A stretch of DNA of 64,000 nucleotides from NCBI RefSeq assembly GCF_048553275.1, contig NZ_JBLZMW010000012.1:62001-126000 (forward strand), read 5' to 3'. The notes below the pieces were generated by a model. That model made no database searches, was not told where the DNA came from, and saw only the letters and a list, made by a program, of their open reading frames with translations. Shown in pieces: positions 16,707-26,007 of this stretch. Within the stretch, counting starts at the first letter, position 1. The number at the start of each line of letters is the position of its first letter. This DNA comes from Pacificoceanicola sp048553275 (GTDB taxonomy: Bacteria > Pseudomonadota > Alphaproteobacteria > Rhodobacterales > Rhodobacteraceae). A program made the translations under genes and the position numbers.

Positions 16707-17525
16707 TCAGAGATCCTCGCCCTTCATCTGCTGCGCCACGGCGAGGCCGAGCGCATAGGAAATCTCGTCGTACATGGTGTTGAAGCCGTCAAAGAGCGCG
16801 CGGTTCAAGGCTTTGCCCTCTGGCGTCGAAGACATCTCGATATAGGCCTCCATGGCGCGATCTTCGAGCGGACCATAGGCCAGCAGCATGTAGGCAAAGA
16901 GCCATTCGCGCGTCTCCGCGCGGGTTTCCGGCTCCTGCGACCAGACATCGGCAAGAATCTCCTGCTCCGACATGACAAAAGCGCCGCCATCAACAAGGCC
17001 GCGATAGAACTGGAACGAAGCATTCATCGCGCCGGTCACATTGGCTTCGATCAGGTCATTTGCGGCGATGAATTCGCGGACCTGCGCCAGCCGTTCGTCA
17101 TCGCTGCCTTCGAGATCCTGAAAGCTGCTGCGGGCGGCGGCTTCGACGTCTTCATCGACCATGGCCCGGCGTGCGTCGAGCTCAAGCTGAACAATCTGAT
17201 CGCCGCGCGCGCTGTCGAAGAAATCGATCAGGGGTTCGGCCTGCGTCTCGCCAAAACTGCGGCGGAAGGTGTCGCGCACCACCTTTCCCATCTTCTCGGT
17301 ATCGTAGATCCGCGTGAGCATGGCTTGCCATGCGGCGTTGCCCGGCACCCCCAGCATGTCGCGGGCCAGAACCTCACCGTAGTTGAGCCCTTCGGTGCGC
17401 ATGATCTCGATCATCTCCTCGATGTGCACGGCGCGCATCAGCTCGTCCACGGGGGCGGAGCGGACCGGCGTGGCAAGGCAGAGAATGGCCAGACTGGCCA
17501 TCAGGGACTGTCGGATCGGCTGCAT
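16707..17525 (-). CDS. exported DUF2059 protein
   Basis: 272 residues from the ATG at 17,525, chosen because the upstream in-frame sequence reads back into the tRNA gene and AAGGGAG lies just before this ATG. A signal peptide is visible (MQPIRQSLMASLAILCLATPVRSA). The mature protein is helical and acidic, with the DUF2059 pattern of paired helices (MEIMR-type VEEMIEIMRTEG, LIDFFDSARGDQIVQLE, EGKALNRALFDGFN). Periplasmic, function unknown. It is the last core gene before the tRNA-Ser integration site. Confidence 0.87.
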   Translation of the reverse strand: MQPIRQSLMASLAILCLATPVRSAPVDELMRAVHIEEMIEIMRTEGLNYGEVLARDMLGVPGNAAWQAMLTRIYDTEKMGKVVRDTFRRSFGETQAEPLIDFFDSARGDQIVQLELDARRAMVDEDVEAAARSSFQDLEGSDDERLAQVREFIAANDLIEANVTGAMNASFQFYRGLVDGGAFVMSEQEILADVWSQEPETRAETREWLFAYMLLAYGPLEDRAMEAYIEMSSTPEGKALNRALFDGFNTMYDEISYALGLAVAQQMKGEDL

Positions 17526-17680
17526 GGGGGCTCCCTTGGTTTCATCCTTGAATCTATGGCCGCCATGCGGGAAATCCAAGGGCCGTTCGTACGGTTCAGA
17601 AAGAACCTGCTCATGGGCTGCGATTTCCCTGTTGCACGCCGCACCGAACCTCGCTAAACGCCCCCTACCCAGACCCCCGC

Positions 17681-17770
17681 GGAGAGGTGCCGGAGTGGTC
17701 GAACGGGGCGGTCTCGAAAACCGTTGTCCCTTCACGGGGACCCAGGGTTCGAATCCCTGTCTCTCCGCCA
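17681..17770 (+). tRNA. tRNA-Ser (anticodon CGA)
   Basis: The acceptor stem GGAGAGG pairs with TCTCTCC, followed by discriminator G and an encoded CCA. There is a long variable arm (TTGTCCCTTCACGGGGAC) as in class II tRNAs, a T-loop GGTTCGAATCC, and the anticodon loop CTCGAAA, giving CGA, which reads UCG serine codons. Its 3' end is the integration site of the downstream island. Confidence 0.95.
17749..17770 (+). repeat. attL: 22-bp direct repeat at the 3' end of tRNA-Ser
   Basis: The last 22 bases of the tRNA (from TCGAATCC to CTCCGCCA) recur exactly at 28,363-28,384. Tyrosine integrases commonly use tRNA 3' ends, and the integrase gene begins about 60 bp downstream. Confidence 0.93.
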
Positions 17771-17773
17771 GAT

Positions 17774-17846
17774 CAACTAACATACTGATATCGTTAGTTG
17801 AAAATGGGTGTAGTACACCCTACCCTGTGGTACATGACGGACCACA
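17774..17846. promoter_or_regulatory. palindromes between attL and the integrase gene
   Basis: Three inverted repeats lie in tandem: CAACTAAC...GTTAGTTG (17,774-17,781 and 17,793-17,800), GTGTA-G-TACAC (17,808-17,818) and TGTGGT...ACCACA (17,826-17,846). The third contains the block CCTGTGGTACATG that recurs near attR at 28,277-28,289. They are candidates for integrase arm sites or an operator controlling the integrase. Confidence 0.5.
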
Positions 17847-19300
17847 TTTCTCCCCACGACACGCCTTCAGGCCCGCGAGCGCCTGACATGCAGTTCCTCA
17901 CAAAACCCAGAGGTCGCGGGTACGCGCTACGAATGGCCACTCCCGAAGTGTTGATCGGCACCGAGAGCCCATGGACGTCACGCCCTTTCGGGAAAGAAAT
18001 CAAACTTGGCCTCAACACCCGCAATCACGCGGAAGCTGTTCGTGTTCGCGACATCAGGATTGGTCAGATCAGACAACTAGAGGCCGAAGCAGAGGCGTCA
18101 GCGGGCAAGAAGACGGTTGGCAAGATCATCGACCTAACGCCTGAGAACGCCGCAGAGTGGCGGGCGATGCGGGCTGAGTCGTCTAACCCGGAGGGCTTGG
18201 ACCACATCCTCATAGACAAGCTGGAACACGCCGCAGAGGCAGGTAAAGAGAGAGAGGCGTCAGCCTTCGGACAAATGGTCTTCAAGGGCGCAGTGCCCCT
18301 CTCTGACGCTCTCAAGATGTATCTGGAGGACCGGAGCGAAGGAAACCCGTACGGCTTTGACCCACTGGCGACCACGACCGCCCTGGACGTCAAGACATCC
18401 GTCAGGCACCTGAGCAAGTTTCTGGACACCGAGACTCCGATATTGCCCGACATCACAGCGGACGTCGCATTCCGCTTTCGGACGCAGTATCTGCCATTGG
18501 TCGCCAAGGTAGGACCGAAGACCATTGCCAAGCATATGACCCTCCTTCGAGGACTATGGGCATGGGCCATTGAGGACAAAAAGCTCCTTCGCGGCCAACG
18601 CGGACGGCCAATCCGCAATCCTTGGAACATTGTCACGAAAGGAACACCGAAGACCAAAGCCAGCCGCCCTCGTCCTGAAGAAAGTCGAGCGGCATTTACG
18701 CCCGAAGAAGTGACCGCATTGTTCGAGGGCACACGCCAACAGGGCTCACGAGAAGGAGACATCGTCAGGTTGGCACTGGCGACTGGCTGCCGTGCTGACG
18801 AGATTGGATCGCTCCATTTACGCCATGTCCGGTCAGACGGGTCAGGGTTCGACATTGCGAAGGGTAAAACTGACAATGCCCGCCGGTTTGTGCCGGTTGT
18901 TGAGGAAGCCCAGAGACTACTGAAGAACAGGATTAGGGAGGCCACGGCGAAGCAGGCGGGAACTCCTGAAGACACCATGCGCCTGTTCCCAGAGTGGCCA
19001 TTGAAGCCGTCAACGCAAAAGGCAAATTCGGTGTCTCAATGGTTCACGCGATACCGCAGAGCAACCTTGGGCGCTAATTCTGATGGCCGATTGGTCATGC
19101 ACTCTTTCCGGCACACATGGCGAACAATTGCGCGGCGCGGTGGTGTGCCTGAAGACCGGATCCACGAACTCGGGGGATGGGAAGGCGATAAGACTACGTC
19201 GAGAGTGTACGACCATGGACTGACGGAAGATCAACTAACGAAAGCCCAACAGGAAGTATGGGTTTCGCTAAGAGATGCAGGATACCTAGACGCCTTTTGA
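17834..19300 (+). CDS. tyrosine recombinase/integrase of the island
   Basis: 488 residues from the ATG at 17,834; a start at 17,888 (MQFLTKPRGRGYALR) is also possible, since no ribosome site is clear. Residues about 20-60 resemble the small N-terminal domain found in this integrase group; a SAM-like core-binding domain and a C-terminal catalytic domain follow. The catalytic set is visible: Arg in ATGCRADEIGSLHL, HSFRHTWRT (HxxR), Trp in GGWEGDKTT at the second His position, and the nucleophile Tyr in SRVYDHGLT. It would catalyse insertion into and excision from tRNA-Ser, which lies directly upstream. Confidence 0.93.
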   Translation: MTDHISPHDTPSGPRAPDMQFLTKPRGRGYALRMATPEVLIGTESPWTSRPFGKEIKLGLNTRNHAEAVRVRDIRIGQIRQLEAEAEASAGKKTVGKIIDLTPENAAEWRAMRAESSNPEGLDHILIDKLEHAAEAGKEREASAFGQMVFKGAVPLSDALKMYLEDRSEGNPYGFDPLATTTALDVKTSVRHLSKFLDTETPILPDITADVAFRFRTQYLPLVAKVGPKTIAKHMTLLRGLWAWAIEDKKLLRGQRGRPIRNPWNIVTKGTPKTKASRPRPEESRAAFTPEEVTALFEGTRQQGSREGDIVRLALATGCRADEIGSLHLRHVRSDGSGFDIAKGKTDNARRFVPVVEEAQRLLKNRIREATAKQAGTPEDTMRLFPEWPLKPSTQKANSVSQWFTRYRRATLGANSDGRLVMHSFRHTWRTIARRGGVPEDRIHELGGWEGDKTTSRVYDHGLTEDQLTKAQQEVWVSLRDAGYLDAF

Positions 19301-19963
19301 GATTATGTTCCACCATTGCAGGTAGAACCTGTGGGGGGTCTCTCTGGGCAACTGCAAACTCAAGACATGAGCTGCGTTCCAGACCACCTTATCGACCGAG
19401 CTATGGGGGGTAAGGGGGGGCATCTGGGATGCAACTCAAGCCCCATACCACTAATGCCTCCACTATAGCTGGAACCACATTAGGGACATCCAGCCACCTC
19501 CGTCAGGAGGCCATCCTATCACTGATGGGAAGACCACTAGGAGGGGAGCCTTGTAAGTTGAGCAAGCGATGCAGACCGCCATAGTGATCGCCCCAACAGT
19601 GGAGGTCCATGGTCTAGTGTCCAAGGTATGGGCCTCGCTGCATTGCCAAACCGCATCAGAATCCACATGAGCGATGATACCCTCTCCTGCGGAGGAGGTG
19701 GCATTGCACCTCATGCTATCCACAATGGCGGGCTGAGCTTTCTGGCATCCGCTCCCGCCTGTGCAAAACCCAGCTCAAGCTTCAGCACATGTAGTCCTTC
19801 TATAAGATACTGATGACGCTTTTGAGCGGTGACCAACCGCCCGTCGCATTCCCCATTCACACAGTACAGTCCGACCGTTCCCGCTTCCGATGACCACGGT
19901 AGGGGTTCATTGCCTGATATCGGGCTCCCCATAGAGCCTATGCCGGAAGAAAGAACACGCACC
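19301..19963. other. 663-bp stretch without a recognised gene
   Basis: Short open frames occur on both strands, but none has a convincing ribosome site, domain or codon bias. GC is lower than the core genome. The stretch is probably decayed island DNA between the integrase and the zinc-finger gene. Confidence 0.45.
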
Positions 19964-20530
19964 ATGACTATTCAACCTAGCTTCACCCAGTGCCCCAACT
20001 GTGGCGACGAATTCAAATTCAGGTCCAACAAACGGTTTTGTTCTGCCAACTGTCGTAAAGCATCGTCCACGAAATCGAACCGAAAGGAGAATCCGGCCAA
20101 TGCCCAATCGAGTCCAACAGTGAAGCGCACTCAGACAGAAGACTATGATTTGGCCGGGTACCTTGCCGAAATCCTATTCAGCCTTCCGCCTGACCAACGG
20201 CTTGGATACGCTGAGAATCTCCTGCAACGGGCGAGAAGCGGTCACGAGCCGCGACTGCGGCGCATACTGACCAATCCGAAGTTCATTCGTCCCGACCCCC
20301 GAAAAAAGCACATGTTCTATCGACGTCGCCCAAAGGTTTATCCCACAATTTCACAGGCGTTGGATCGTTACTGCCGCGCATCACCTTGGAATGCTGGAGT
20401 AGCGGCTGTGGTCCGGCGCAAAGTAAAACAGCCGCACACTGGCGAAGTGATCGCCCATGGAGCATTTAGCCCGTCAGTTGTCGGTTTGGTCACCAGAGTT
20501 TCCGTGGGTATTGGTCGGCTTGCCGCTTGA
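19964..20530 (+). CDS. putative zinc-finger protein, phage-like
   Basis: 188 residues from the ATG at 19,964 (an alternative ATG is at 19,940). Residues about 8-33 contain CPNCGDEFKFRSNKRFCSANC split as CPNC...CSANC, a two-by-two cysteine pattern as in treble-clef or MYND-like fingers. The rest is basic (RRRPKVYPT, RRKVKQPH) and could bind nucleic acid. It lies in the decayed phage portion of the island, and its 3' end overlaps the next frame. The C-terminal residues may be out-of-frame sequence if the gene is damaged. No specific function is recognised. Confidence 0.55.
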   Translation: MTIQPSFTQCPNCGDEFKFRSNKRFCSANCRKASSTKSNRKENPANAQSSPTVKRTQTEDYDLAGYLAEILFSLPPDQRLGYAENLLQRARSGHEPRLRRILTNPKFIRPDPRKKHMFYRRRPKVYPTISQALDRYCRASPWNAGVAAVVRRKVKQPHTGEVIAHGAFSPSVVGLVTRVSVGIGRLAA

Positions 20531-20639
20531 AGCGAAGGCCAAGTGGGGCCAATGGGAGATCGCACTCCAAGCAGCCGAACGATGTCGGCAGCCGCAGCGT
20601 TTTCCCCTATCGATCTTGCCGAATGCCTCGGCCCGCAGG

Positions 20640-20963
20640 GTGAACCACGTGTTCGACTTCAACGACCAAGACGAGCTTGTCGCCACCATCGACGGTGCCC
20701 TTTGGTTCTTAGCAGTGGACGTAAGCAAGGCCCTCGGGATCGCCAACATCTCACGCGCCACCTTTAACCTTGGAGAAGACGTGTTTATTCGCCGGAACGT
20801 CACCGGCAAGCGCGGCAAGCCGCCCAAGCTCGTCTACGAAAGCGCTGTCTACGCGCTGATCATGCGCCCCAACAAACCACCGGCCCTTGCCTTCCAAGAC
20901 TGGGTGACTGGCGTTGTCCTCCCCGGGATCCGCAAGGACGGCGGCTACGTCATGGGCGAGTAG
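20640..20963 (+). pseudogene. Bro-N (antirepressor-type) gene truncated by an in-frame stop
   Basis: The frame encodes a Bro-N domain: VNHVFDFNDQDELVATIDG, LWFLAVDVSKALGI, LVYESAVYALIMRPNKP and FQDWVTGVVLPGIRKDGGYVMGE. A TAG stop follows (20,961-20,963). Directly after it the same frame continues as KFASGDMSKDELVVRTARP, the usual continuation of these phage antirepressors, before another stop. The gene therefore seems to have lost its C-terminal domain by a nonsense change. The start is uncertain: GTG at 20,640 fits the domain edge, but the frame is open back to an ATG at 20,457. Family members are phage regulators. Confidence 0.7.
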
Positions 20964-21601
20964 AAATTTGCCTCCGGTGATATGTCCAAGGACGAGCTGG
21001 TGGTCCGCACCGCCAGACCAATTTTTTCTCGAATATCTGAGTAGTCTATCTACAGGGCGCAGCGGTTGATGCCCCCCTTCGCTCTTGGGATGCAGGGGGA
21101 CTTGCGGTTGAGGGTCGACATAGCAGCAGCCCTCAGCCTGTTGCTAGTCCGGTGGACCCTCGCGGCGAAGGGTTGATGCGGGCGTTAGGTAGACGCGCAG
21201 GCACCCAGCGTATAGCAGCAGCTCGGATCCACATGGGGCGGTCAAGCGCTCCACTCTCCATTGACTGATCGTGACAGTGTCCCAGAAGACGCTGAAGCGG
21301 CCCAACAGGCGCAGGCTAATTATGTGTCTGAACATTGGTGCGGTGTCCTTCTACTATGGCACACGCAAGGCGTTCAGGTATGCGACTTTGCATAGATTGC
21401 CTTGCTCTCAGGGGTAGCAGGCAAAACGGGCCATCTCGCTGCGACAGGTTGACTCACCCGAGACATTTATTCGTTTGTCCGCAAGGGTATACCAGAACGG
21501 TCACGGCTAACAGCACGGCCAGAGGTGTCCGAAAAGGTTGACTTATATCAACGGACAGCAATTCTAACGGACACAAATCAAACGGACACTTTGGAGGCAC
21601 C
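20964..21601. other. 638-bp stretch: antirepressor remnant, then the recombinase upstream region
   Basis: The first 85 bases are the still-readable remnant of the Bro-N gene. From about 21,060 to 21,440 nothing is recognised. The last 130 bases hold the repeat cluster described for the serine recombinase. Confidence 0.5.
21476..21588. repeat. TGTCCG/CGGACA repeat cluster upstream of the serine recombinase
   Basis: Three direct AACGGACA copies begin at 21,550, 21,566 and 21,581 (spacing 16 and 15). Inverted TGTCCG copies are at 21,476 and 21,526. The octamer AGGTTGACT occurs at both about 21,446 and 21,535; the second supplies a TTGACT -35-like element next to the repeats. The layout suits a recombination (res-like) site or an autoregulatory operator for the adjacent recombinase. 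Confidence 0.6.
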
Positions 21602-22237
21602 ATGTCCCAGACCATCTTGTACGCCCGCGTGAGCACATCAGACCAGAACTTGGACCACCAAAGAACGCAGGCAGAGGCCGCTGGTTTCCAGATAGACGAA
21701 GTGGTCGCGGATCACGGTGTCTCGGGCGTTTCCACCCATTTGTTTGATCGCCCCGAGGGCAAGAGGCTCGACGACAAACTCCGGCGCGGAGATGTCCTTG
21801 TGGTCCGCTGGGTGGATCGCTTGGGCCGCAATTATCAGGACGTAACCGACACGATCCGCCATTTCATTCGCAAAGGCGTGGTCATCCGCACAGTGATCAA
21901 CAACATGACCTTCGACGGGGCGACCACAGACCCCACTCAGATGGCCGTGAGAGACGCGCTGATCGCCTTCATGGCGGCAACGGCGCAGGCTCAGGCAGAA
22001 GCCACCAAAGAGGCCCAGAGAGCGGGCATAGAGGCCAACAAGGGCAACCCAAAGAAGTACAGGGGGAAGAAGCCCAGCTATGACGCTGAATCCCTGCATC
22101 GAGTGCAAACCATGGCAGCTGAAGGGGCAGGAACCACAGTTATTGCGCGAGAAACCGGTTTGACCAGACAGACTGTCTTGAGGATCAAAGCCGACCCTGT
22201 CGCGGCAGAGGCGGCGTTGGAAAGGTGGAGTTCTTAA
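21602..22237 (+). CDS. serine recombinase (resolvase/invertase family)
   Basis: 211 residues; GGAGG lies 6 bases before the ATG. The catalytic serine is in LYARVSTSDQNLDHQ, with the resolvase core continuing through VVRWVDRLGRNYQDV and ATAQAQAEATKEAQRAGIEA. The C-terminal helix-turn-helix is RVQTMAAEGAGTTVIARETGLTRQTVLRI. Size and order match small DNA invertases and Tn3-type resolvases, not the large integrases. No second inverted target is obvious nearby, so whether it resolves, inverts or is a leftover is open. Confidence 0.92.
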   Translation: MSQTILYARVSTSDQNLDHQRTQAEAAGFQIDEVVADHGVSGVSTHLFDRPEGKRLDDKLRRGDVLVVRWVDRLGRNYQDVTDTIRHFIRKGVVIRTVINNMTFDGATTDPTQMAVRDALIAFMAATAQAQAEATKEAQRAGIEANKGNPKKYRGKKPSYDAESLHRVQTMAAEGAGTTVIARETGLTRQTVLRIKADPVAAEAALERWSS

Positions 22238-22542
22238 TAGAAGTGGTATCCAAGAAGGGCGTAAAGCGGAAGTTTACTGCGGGTGCGATAGACAAGCGAA
22301 ATTTGTCAGAAGCAGTCATTCCCGAGGAAACTCGGACCGATAATATGTAACTTCTGGGGCAGTCGCACAACTTTGGCGAGCCAAAGCGTATTCGAAACAG
22401 CATAAAGTTGAAGGCTTTGAATGGCATTCGGTCCAACTGGAAGTTTTTTCTTTAGACCTTGATGCAGCTTGCATAAGTGTTCAAGTATGCAGCAGTATTT
22501 TCTAGATGATGTAGGTTCCAACACATACGGTACTATTTTTCA
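22238..22542 (+). other. 305-bp AT-rich upstream region of the dtcABC-like operon
   Basis: No gene is seen. The region is the only non-coding space ahead of the three-gene operon and should contain its promoter. No confident -35/-10 pair was chosen, and the ATG at 22,543 has a poor ribosome site. Confidence 0.5.
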
Positions 22543-25500
22543 ATGGCAAGAACTTCTGACCTTACAGCGCTACAGAATCAGTATCGTGGAATTGTTGCTG
22601 CGTTGCGGAGCACTGGCTTCAGTGAAGTCAAGAAAAGCAACGAGCTTGCGCGACAGTACTGGACTTCTCTGAAAAGCCTTTTCTTTGCCGCGAGGGAAAA
22701 ACTGCATTCCGAAAAGTTTCAAGAGTTCATGACATGGGTGGATTCTCAGGAGTCGACCTTGTTAACCGATATAAGAGGCCTGCCAAAAGGTTATGAACAA
22801 CTAGCAGGTGTTGCAGATTCCAAACCGGTTGACTTGCACACCGAGCTTCGATGGGCAACTGCAGTTCTGGAGCGACACAAAGAACCCTTAAGAGAGTTTC
22901 GTAGGCTAGCGGACCAGGTGGGTGCACACGTTCTTCAGGATGAGTTCTCAGAAGCTATCGACGTTTTGAACGCCATCGAAAACGAATGGGGCGTTAGTCT
23001 GTGGAGCTTGCAGTTGCGGATTGCACTGACAAACGAAGCTTCTGGGCTTGAAGCGCAGAAGACGGTGGTTGCCGAAGCTCGAGCGGTCTTCGATCGTGGT
23101 CTATTAGGATACATTGCATATCACATAGGTGTCAGAAATGAGTCGAGGACTACGGCTTCTCGATTTACCGCGACCACCGAAACTAGGATCGCGAAACACC
23201 CTAGCTTTTCAAAAGAAGTAAAAACTTACCTGCGTCACGTCATTATCGGAGAATTTCCAACTTCGCTAACTGGGATGGCAGAAGTTCTGCGAGTATCACA
23301 AAGCCATCATTTCTTTGACTTGTATGAAGATATGGTTTTGACGTTGCAGGCCCTGTGCTTGGATCAAGTCACCCAAGAGGTCCGGGCAGCAATCGCAGAT
23401 TTTTTACGCATTTTCAGTATTTTGGAAGATTTTCGCCTGCCGAAAATCGCATTCGTGCTTGACAGAGCTCTTACTCTAAGTGGTGTTCAAGTTCAGGGAA
23501 ACAACATCCTTGATGCGATACTACAAGAGCGATCCAGAGATGCTTTTAGGGAATTTACCAGATCAACTCAGCACCGATCACAGCCAAACCCCTGGGATTT
23601 CATCTATGTGGGATGGGCCGCGTCGGAAGGGCAATTCAAAGAACCTAAGGAAAAAAGGATCGTCCGCCGCTGCGTTCGATTTGTAGCGGCCACTTTCACT
23701 AATACTGATCTATTCGATCCCCACGACGCCATCATAAAGATTTCCCGAAACTTCGGTCAGATCCCGTTCTTTCGTTCTTTGTCCAGCTACTCAGAACTCA
23801 TCAATGGATCAGGCTTTCCAAGGGATTTGGACTACCGAATTATTGGCCTGAATTCCCCACGTGTTGGTTATGAAGATTTGAGCCCAGAACAAATTCTTAG
23901 CACGTCAAGCGGCACGAACCAAGCGCAGCCAGCAACAATCGATGTTTGGCGAGCGTTTGCTGGACAAGCTCCGCAAGAGCGGGATCCAATGGGAGTTTTG
24001 TCACTTTCTTATTCGCTCGGTAGAGCTCTACGAAGAGAAATCGAGATTCCTAGGCGCGAGCCGCCCGACATAAATCGGAGGACGCTTGGTGCTAGGTACT
24101 TCTTTGAGGATGTGATCGCTCTGCTAGATGCGGACGAGGCCTTCGACAAGGCGGCCGTTCTCGAGGTTGTCGCTTCGGCTTGCTCAGAGGCCTATCACTC
24201 TCCGTTTCGACACAAAATTTCGAACGTACTGAGGGGGTACGGTTGGGAAGATTTTCGTCAGTGTTCAGACCCAATCATTCGATCAGTTGCAATTCACTTG
24301 GCTTGGGAAGCCAGTTTTGACTCAAGAATACGGTCAGTTCTGAGGTTCTCTATAAAGGACTTTTTCCGACAGGAATCCGCAAACCTGCCGTCTGAGTTAG
24401 AATGGCGTGATCTAGATGTGCCCAATAGCATTCTTGTTTATTTCTTGGCCTATGTCTGTACACCGGATGTGTTGGACATTTTGACAGAACTTAGGGGCAC
24501 ACGGCAGGTGCTCTCTGAGCGTGCAGGCATATGCCTAATGCTACAGGACATTGATCCTGAAAATCGACGCTACTACGCAGAAGAGTACGCTGCCGTGCAG
24601 GAGGAAATATCATTCTCCGAAGGTCAGTTGATAGTAGATAGCAGCAGAATCTACGTAGAAACACCACAGCTTCGTCAGTGGGCCAAAACTAATCTAGCAG
24701 AGGACTATTCTAGATATCGAGATCTCGCCAGAGTTGACATCGAAGATACGCAGCCCTTCGACGAACTGTTGCGAGAAATTCGAACTGGGAGAAGAGACGT
24801 TAGCGCCTCTTTCACAGCTAAGAGTGAAGCAGATATAATACTGTTTGGGATCTTAACTAGACTGCGTGATGAGTTCTTAACCAACTCATCGTTTGGTCTT
24901 GATTTCTTTTTGAGCAAAAGAATCCGACATCAATCGTTCATCGGATCAATCCGCGCACCACTTGAGCACGAGGAACTAATCACAAACCGCTCAGACGAGG
25001 AGAGCGAATACAAGCCAAATTATCAGTGGGTGAATCGACTATCGGTTCATAATAACGAATCTAGAAGCGCGCTTCTGAAATCATTCGAGAGATTTTCAGA
25101 GGATTTTGACGCGGAACTTATTTCGGCAAAAGACAAATATTTCCAAATCAACAGCAAAGAGTTTCCCGGCGGATTAGTGTTTTTGCCGTTAACATCAAAC
25201 ATAGTCTCTTTAACAAAATCTCTAACCCCAATTGACTATAATTTCGAGGATTTTCTTGATACTGCGATCGCTTTCATTTGGATCGGCCTTGAGCCGTCTT
25301 TGGCAATAATCCGAGGCTATATCAAAGATGAACTCAAGGAAAAAATTATTGCCCTGATCGATAAGCTTCGCAGGGAGGTAAAGGAAGCCATCGGACCCAC
25401 AACTGAGTTTCTTGAGTTTGATGCGAACATTGGGCAGCGTTCAAGAGAAGTACAGGTAAAGCTGGATGAATGCGCAGGTTGGTTTGCACGAACCAATCTC

Positions 25501-26007
25501 GACTTCACAGAATCGTCTTTCGAGTTGGAAGAGGCGGTCGGGATGGCGCAAAGTTTCGCATTGTCCTGTTTACCAGGGTTCGAGCCAGAAATAGACCAAC
25601 CGAGCATTGAGGCGAACACACGGTTACGTGCGCCTTCCCTCGTTCATCTGCACGATCAGATATTGATCGCCCTTCAGAATGCAAAAGACCACTCCGGGTT
25701 GCGGAAGCCCAGAATCTCGATGTTCGCATATGCGGACGCAAGCGAAGGTGTACTGTCTATTAGAGTGGAAAGTGAGATCAAGCCAAGCCTCGTCGAAAAG
25801 GCGCGACAGGATGCAGATGAGCGCAAAGAAATGATTGCTGAAGGCCAGTCTTCGCTTCAAACTCGCAGGGAGGGAGGCTCTGGCTTTTTCAAGCTGGCTG
25901 CCGTGGCTGCACAATCAAGCAGAGGGAAGATTGATTTCGGTGTTTCCTTGGAAGATCGTTTCTTCTTAGAGGTGCAGTACTCTTTGGTGATGGAGGTTGC
26001 GACATGA
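22543..26007 (+). CDS. dtcA: large sensor protein with histidine-kinase-like C-terminus, DtcA-like
   Basis: 1154 residues. No membrane segment or signal peptide is seen; about the first 780 residues look helical and repetitive, as expected for a cytosolic sensor. A candidate phosphoacceptor is His796 in KRIRHQSFIGSIRAPLEHEEL. Residues about 1030-1150 resemble a divergent GHKL ATPase: an N-box-like stretch HDQILIALQNAKDHSG, then GGSGFFKLAAVAAQ in the G2-box position and a final beta strand. The stop overlaps the ATG of the next gene (ATGA). With the stand-alone receiver and receiver-PNP genes that follow, the order matches the Detocs phage-defence system, in which DtcA is the kinase that senses infection. 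Codon use is more AT-rich than in the flanking genome. Confidence 0.82.
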   Translation: MARTSDLTALQNQYRGIVAALRSTGFSEVKKSNELARQYWTSLKSLFFAAREKLHSEKFQEFMTWVDSQESTLLTDIRGLPKGYEQLAGVADSKPVDLHTELRWATAVLERHKEPLREFRRLADQVGAHVLQDEFSEAIDVLNAIENEWGVSLWSLQLRIALTNEASGLEAQKTVVAEARAVFDRGLLGYIAYHIGVRNESRTTASRFTATTETRIAKHPSFSKEVKTYLRHVIIGEFPTSLTGMAEVLRVSQSHHFFDLYEDMVLTLQALCLDQVTQEVRAAIADFLRIFSILEDFRLPKIAFVLDRALTLSGVQVQGNNILDAILQERSRDAFREFTRSTQHRSQPNPWDFIYVGWAASEGQFKEPKEKRIVRRCVRFVAATFTNTDLFDPHDAIIKISRNFGQIPFFRSLSSYSELINGSGFPRDLDYRIIGLNSPRVGYEDLSPEQILSTSSGTNQAQPATIDVWRAFAGQAPQERDPMGVLSLSYSLGRALRREIEIPRREPPDINRRTLGARYFFEDVIALLDADEAFDKAAVLEVVASACSEAYHSPFRHKISNVLRGYGWEDFRQCSDPIIRSVAIHLAWEASFDSRIRSVLRFSIKDFFRQESANLPSELEWRDLDVPNSILVYFLAYVCTPDVLDILTELRGTRQVLSERAGICLMLQDIDPENRRYYAEEYAAVQEEISFSEGQLIVDSSRIYVETPQLRQWAKTNLAEDYSRYRDLARVDIEDTQPFDELLREIRTGRRDVSASFTAKSEADIILFGILTRLRDEFLTNSSFGLDFFLSKRIRHQSFIGSIRAPLEHEELITNRSDEESEYKPNYQWVNRLSVHNNESRSALLKSFERFSEDFDAELISAKDKYFQINSKEFPGGLVFLPLTSNIVSLTKSLTPIDYNFEDFLDTAIAFIWIGLEPSLAIIRGYIKDELKEKIIALIDKLRREVKEAIGPTTEFLEFDANIGQRSREVQVKLDECAGWFARTNLDFTESSFELEEAVGMAQSFALSCLPGFEPEIDQPSIEANTRLRAPSLVHLHDQILIALQNAKDHSGLRKPRISMFAYADASEGVLSIRVESEIKPSLVEKARQDADERKEMIAEGQSSLQTRREGGSGFFKLAAVAAQSSRGKIDFGVSLEDRFFLEVQYSLVMEVAT

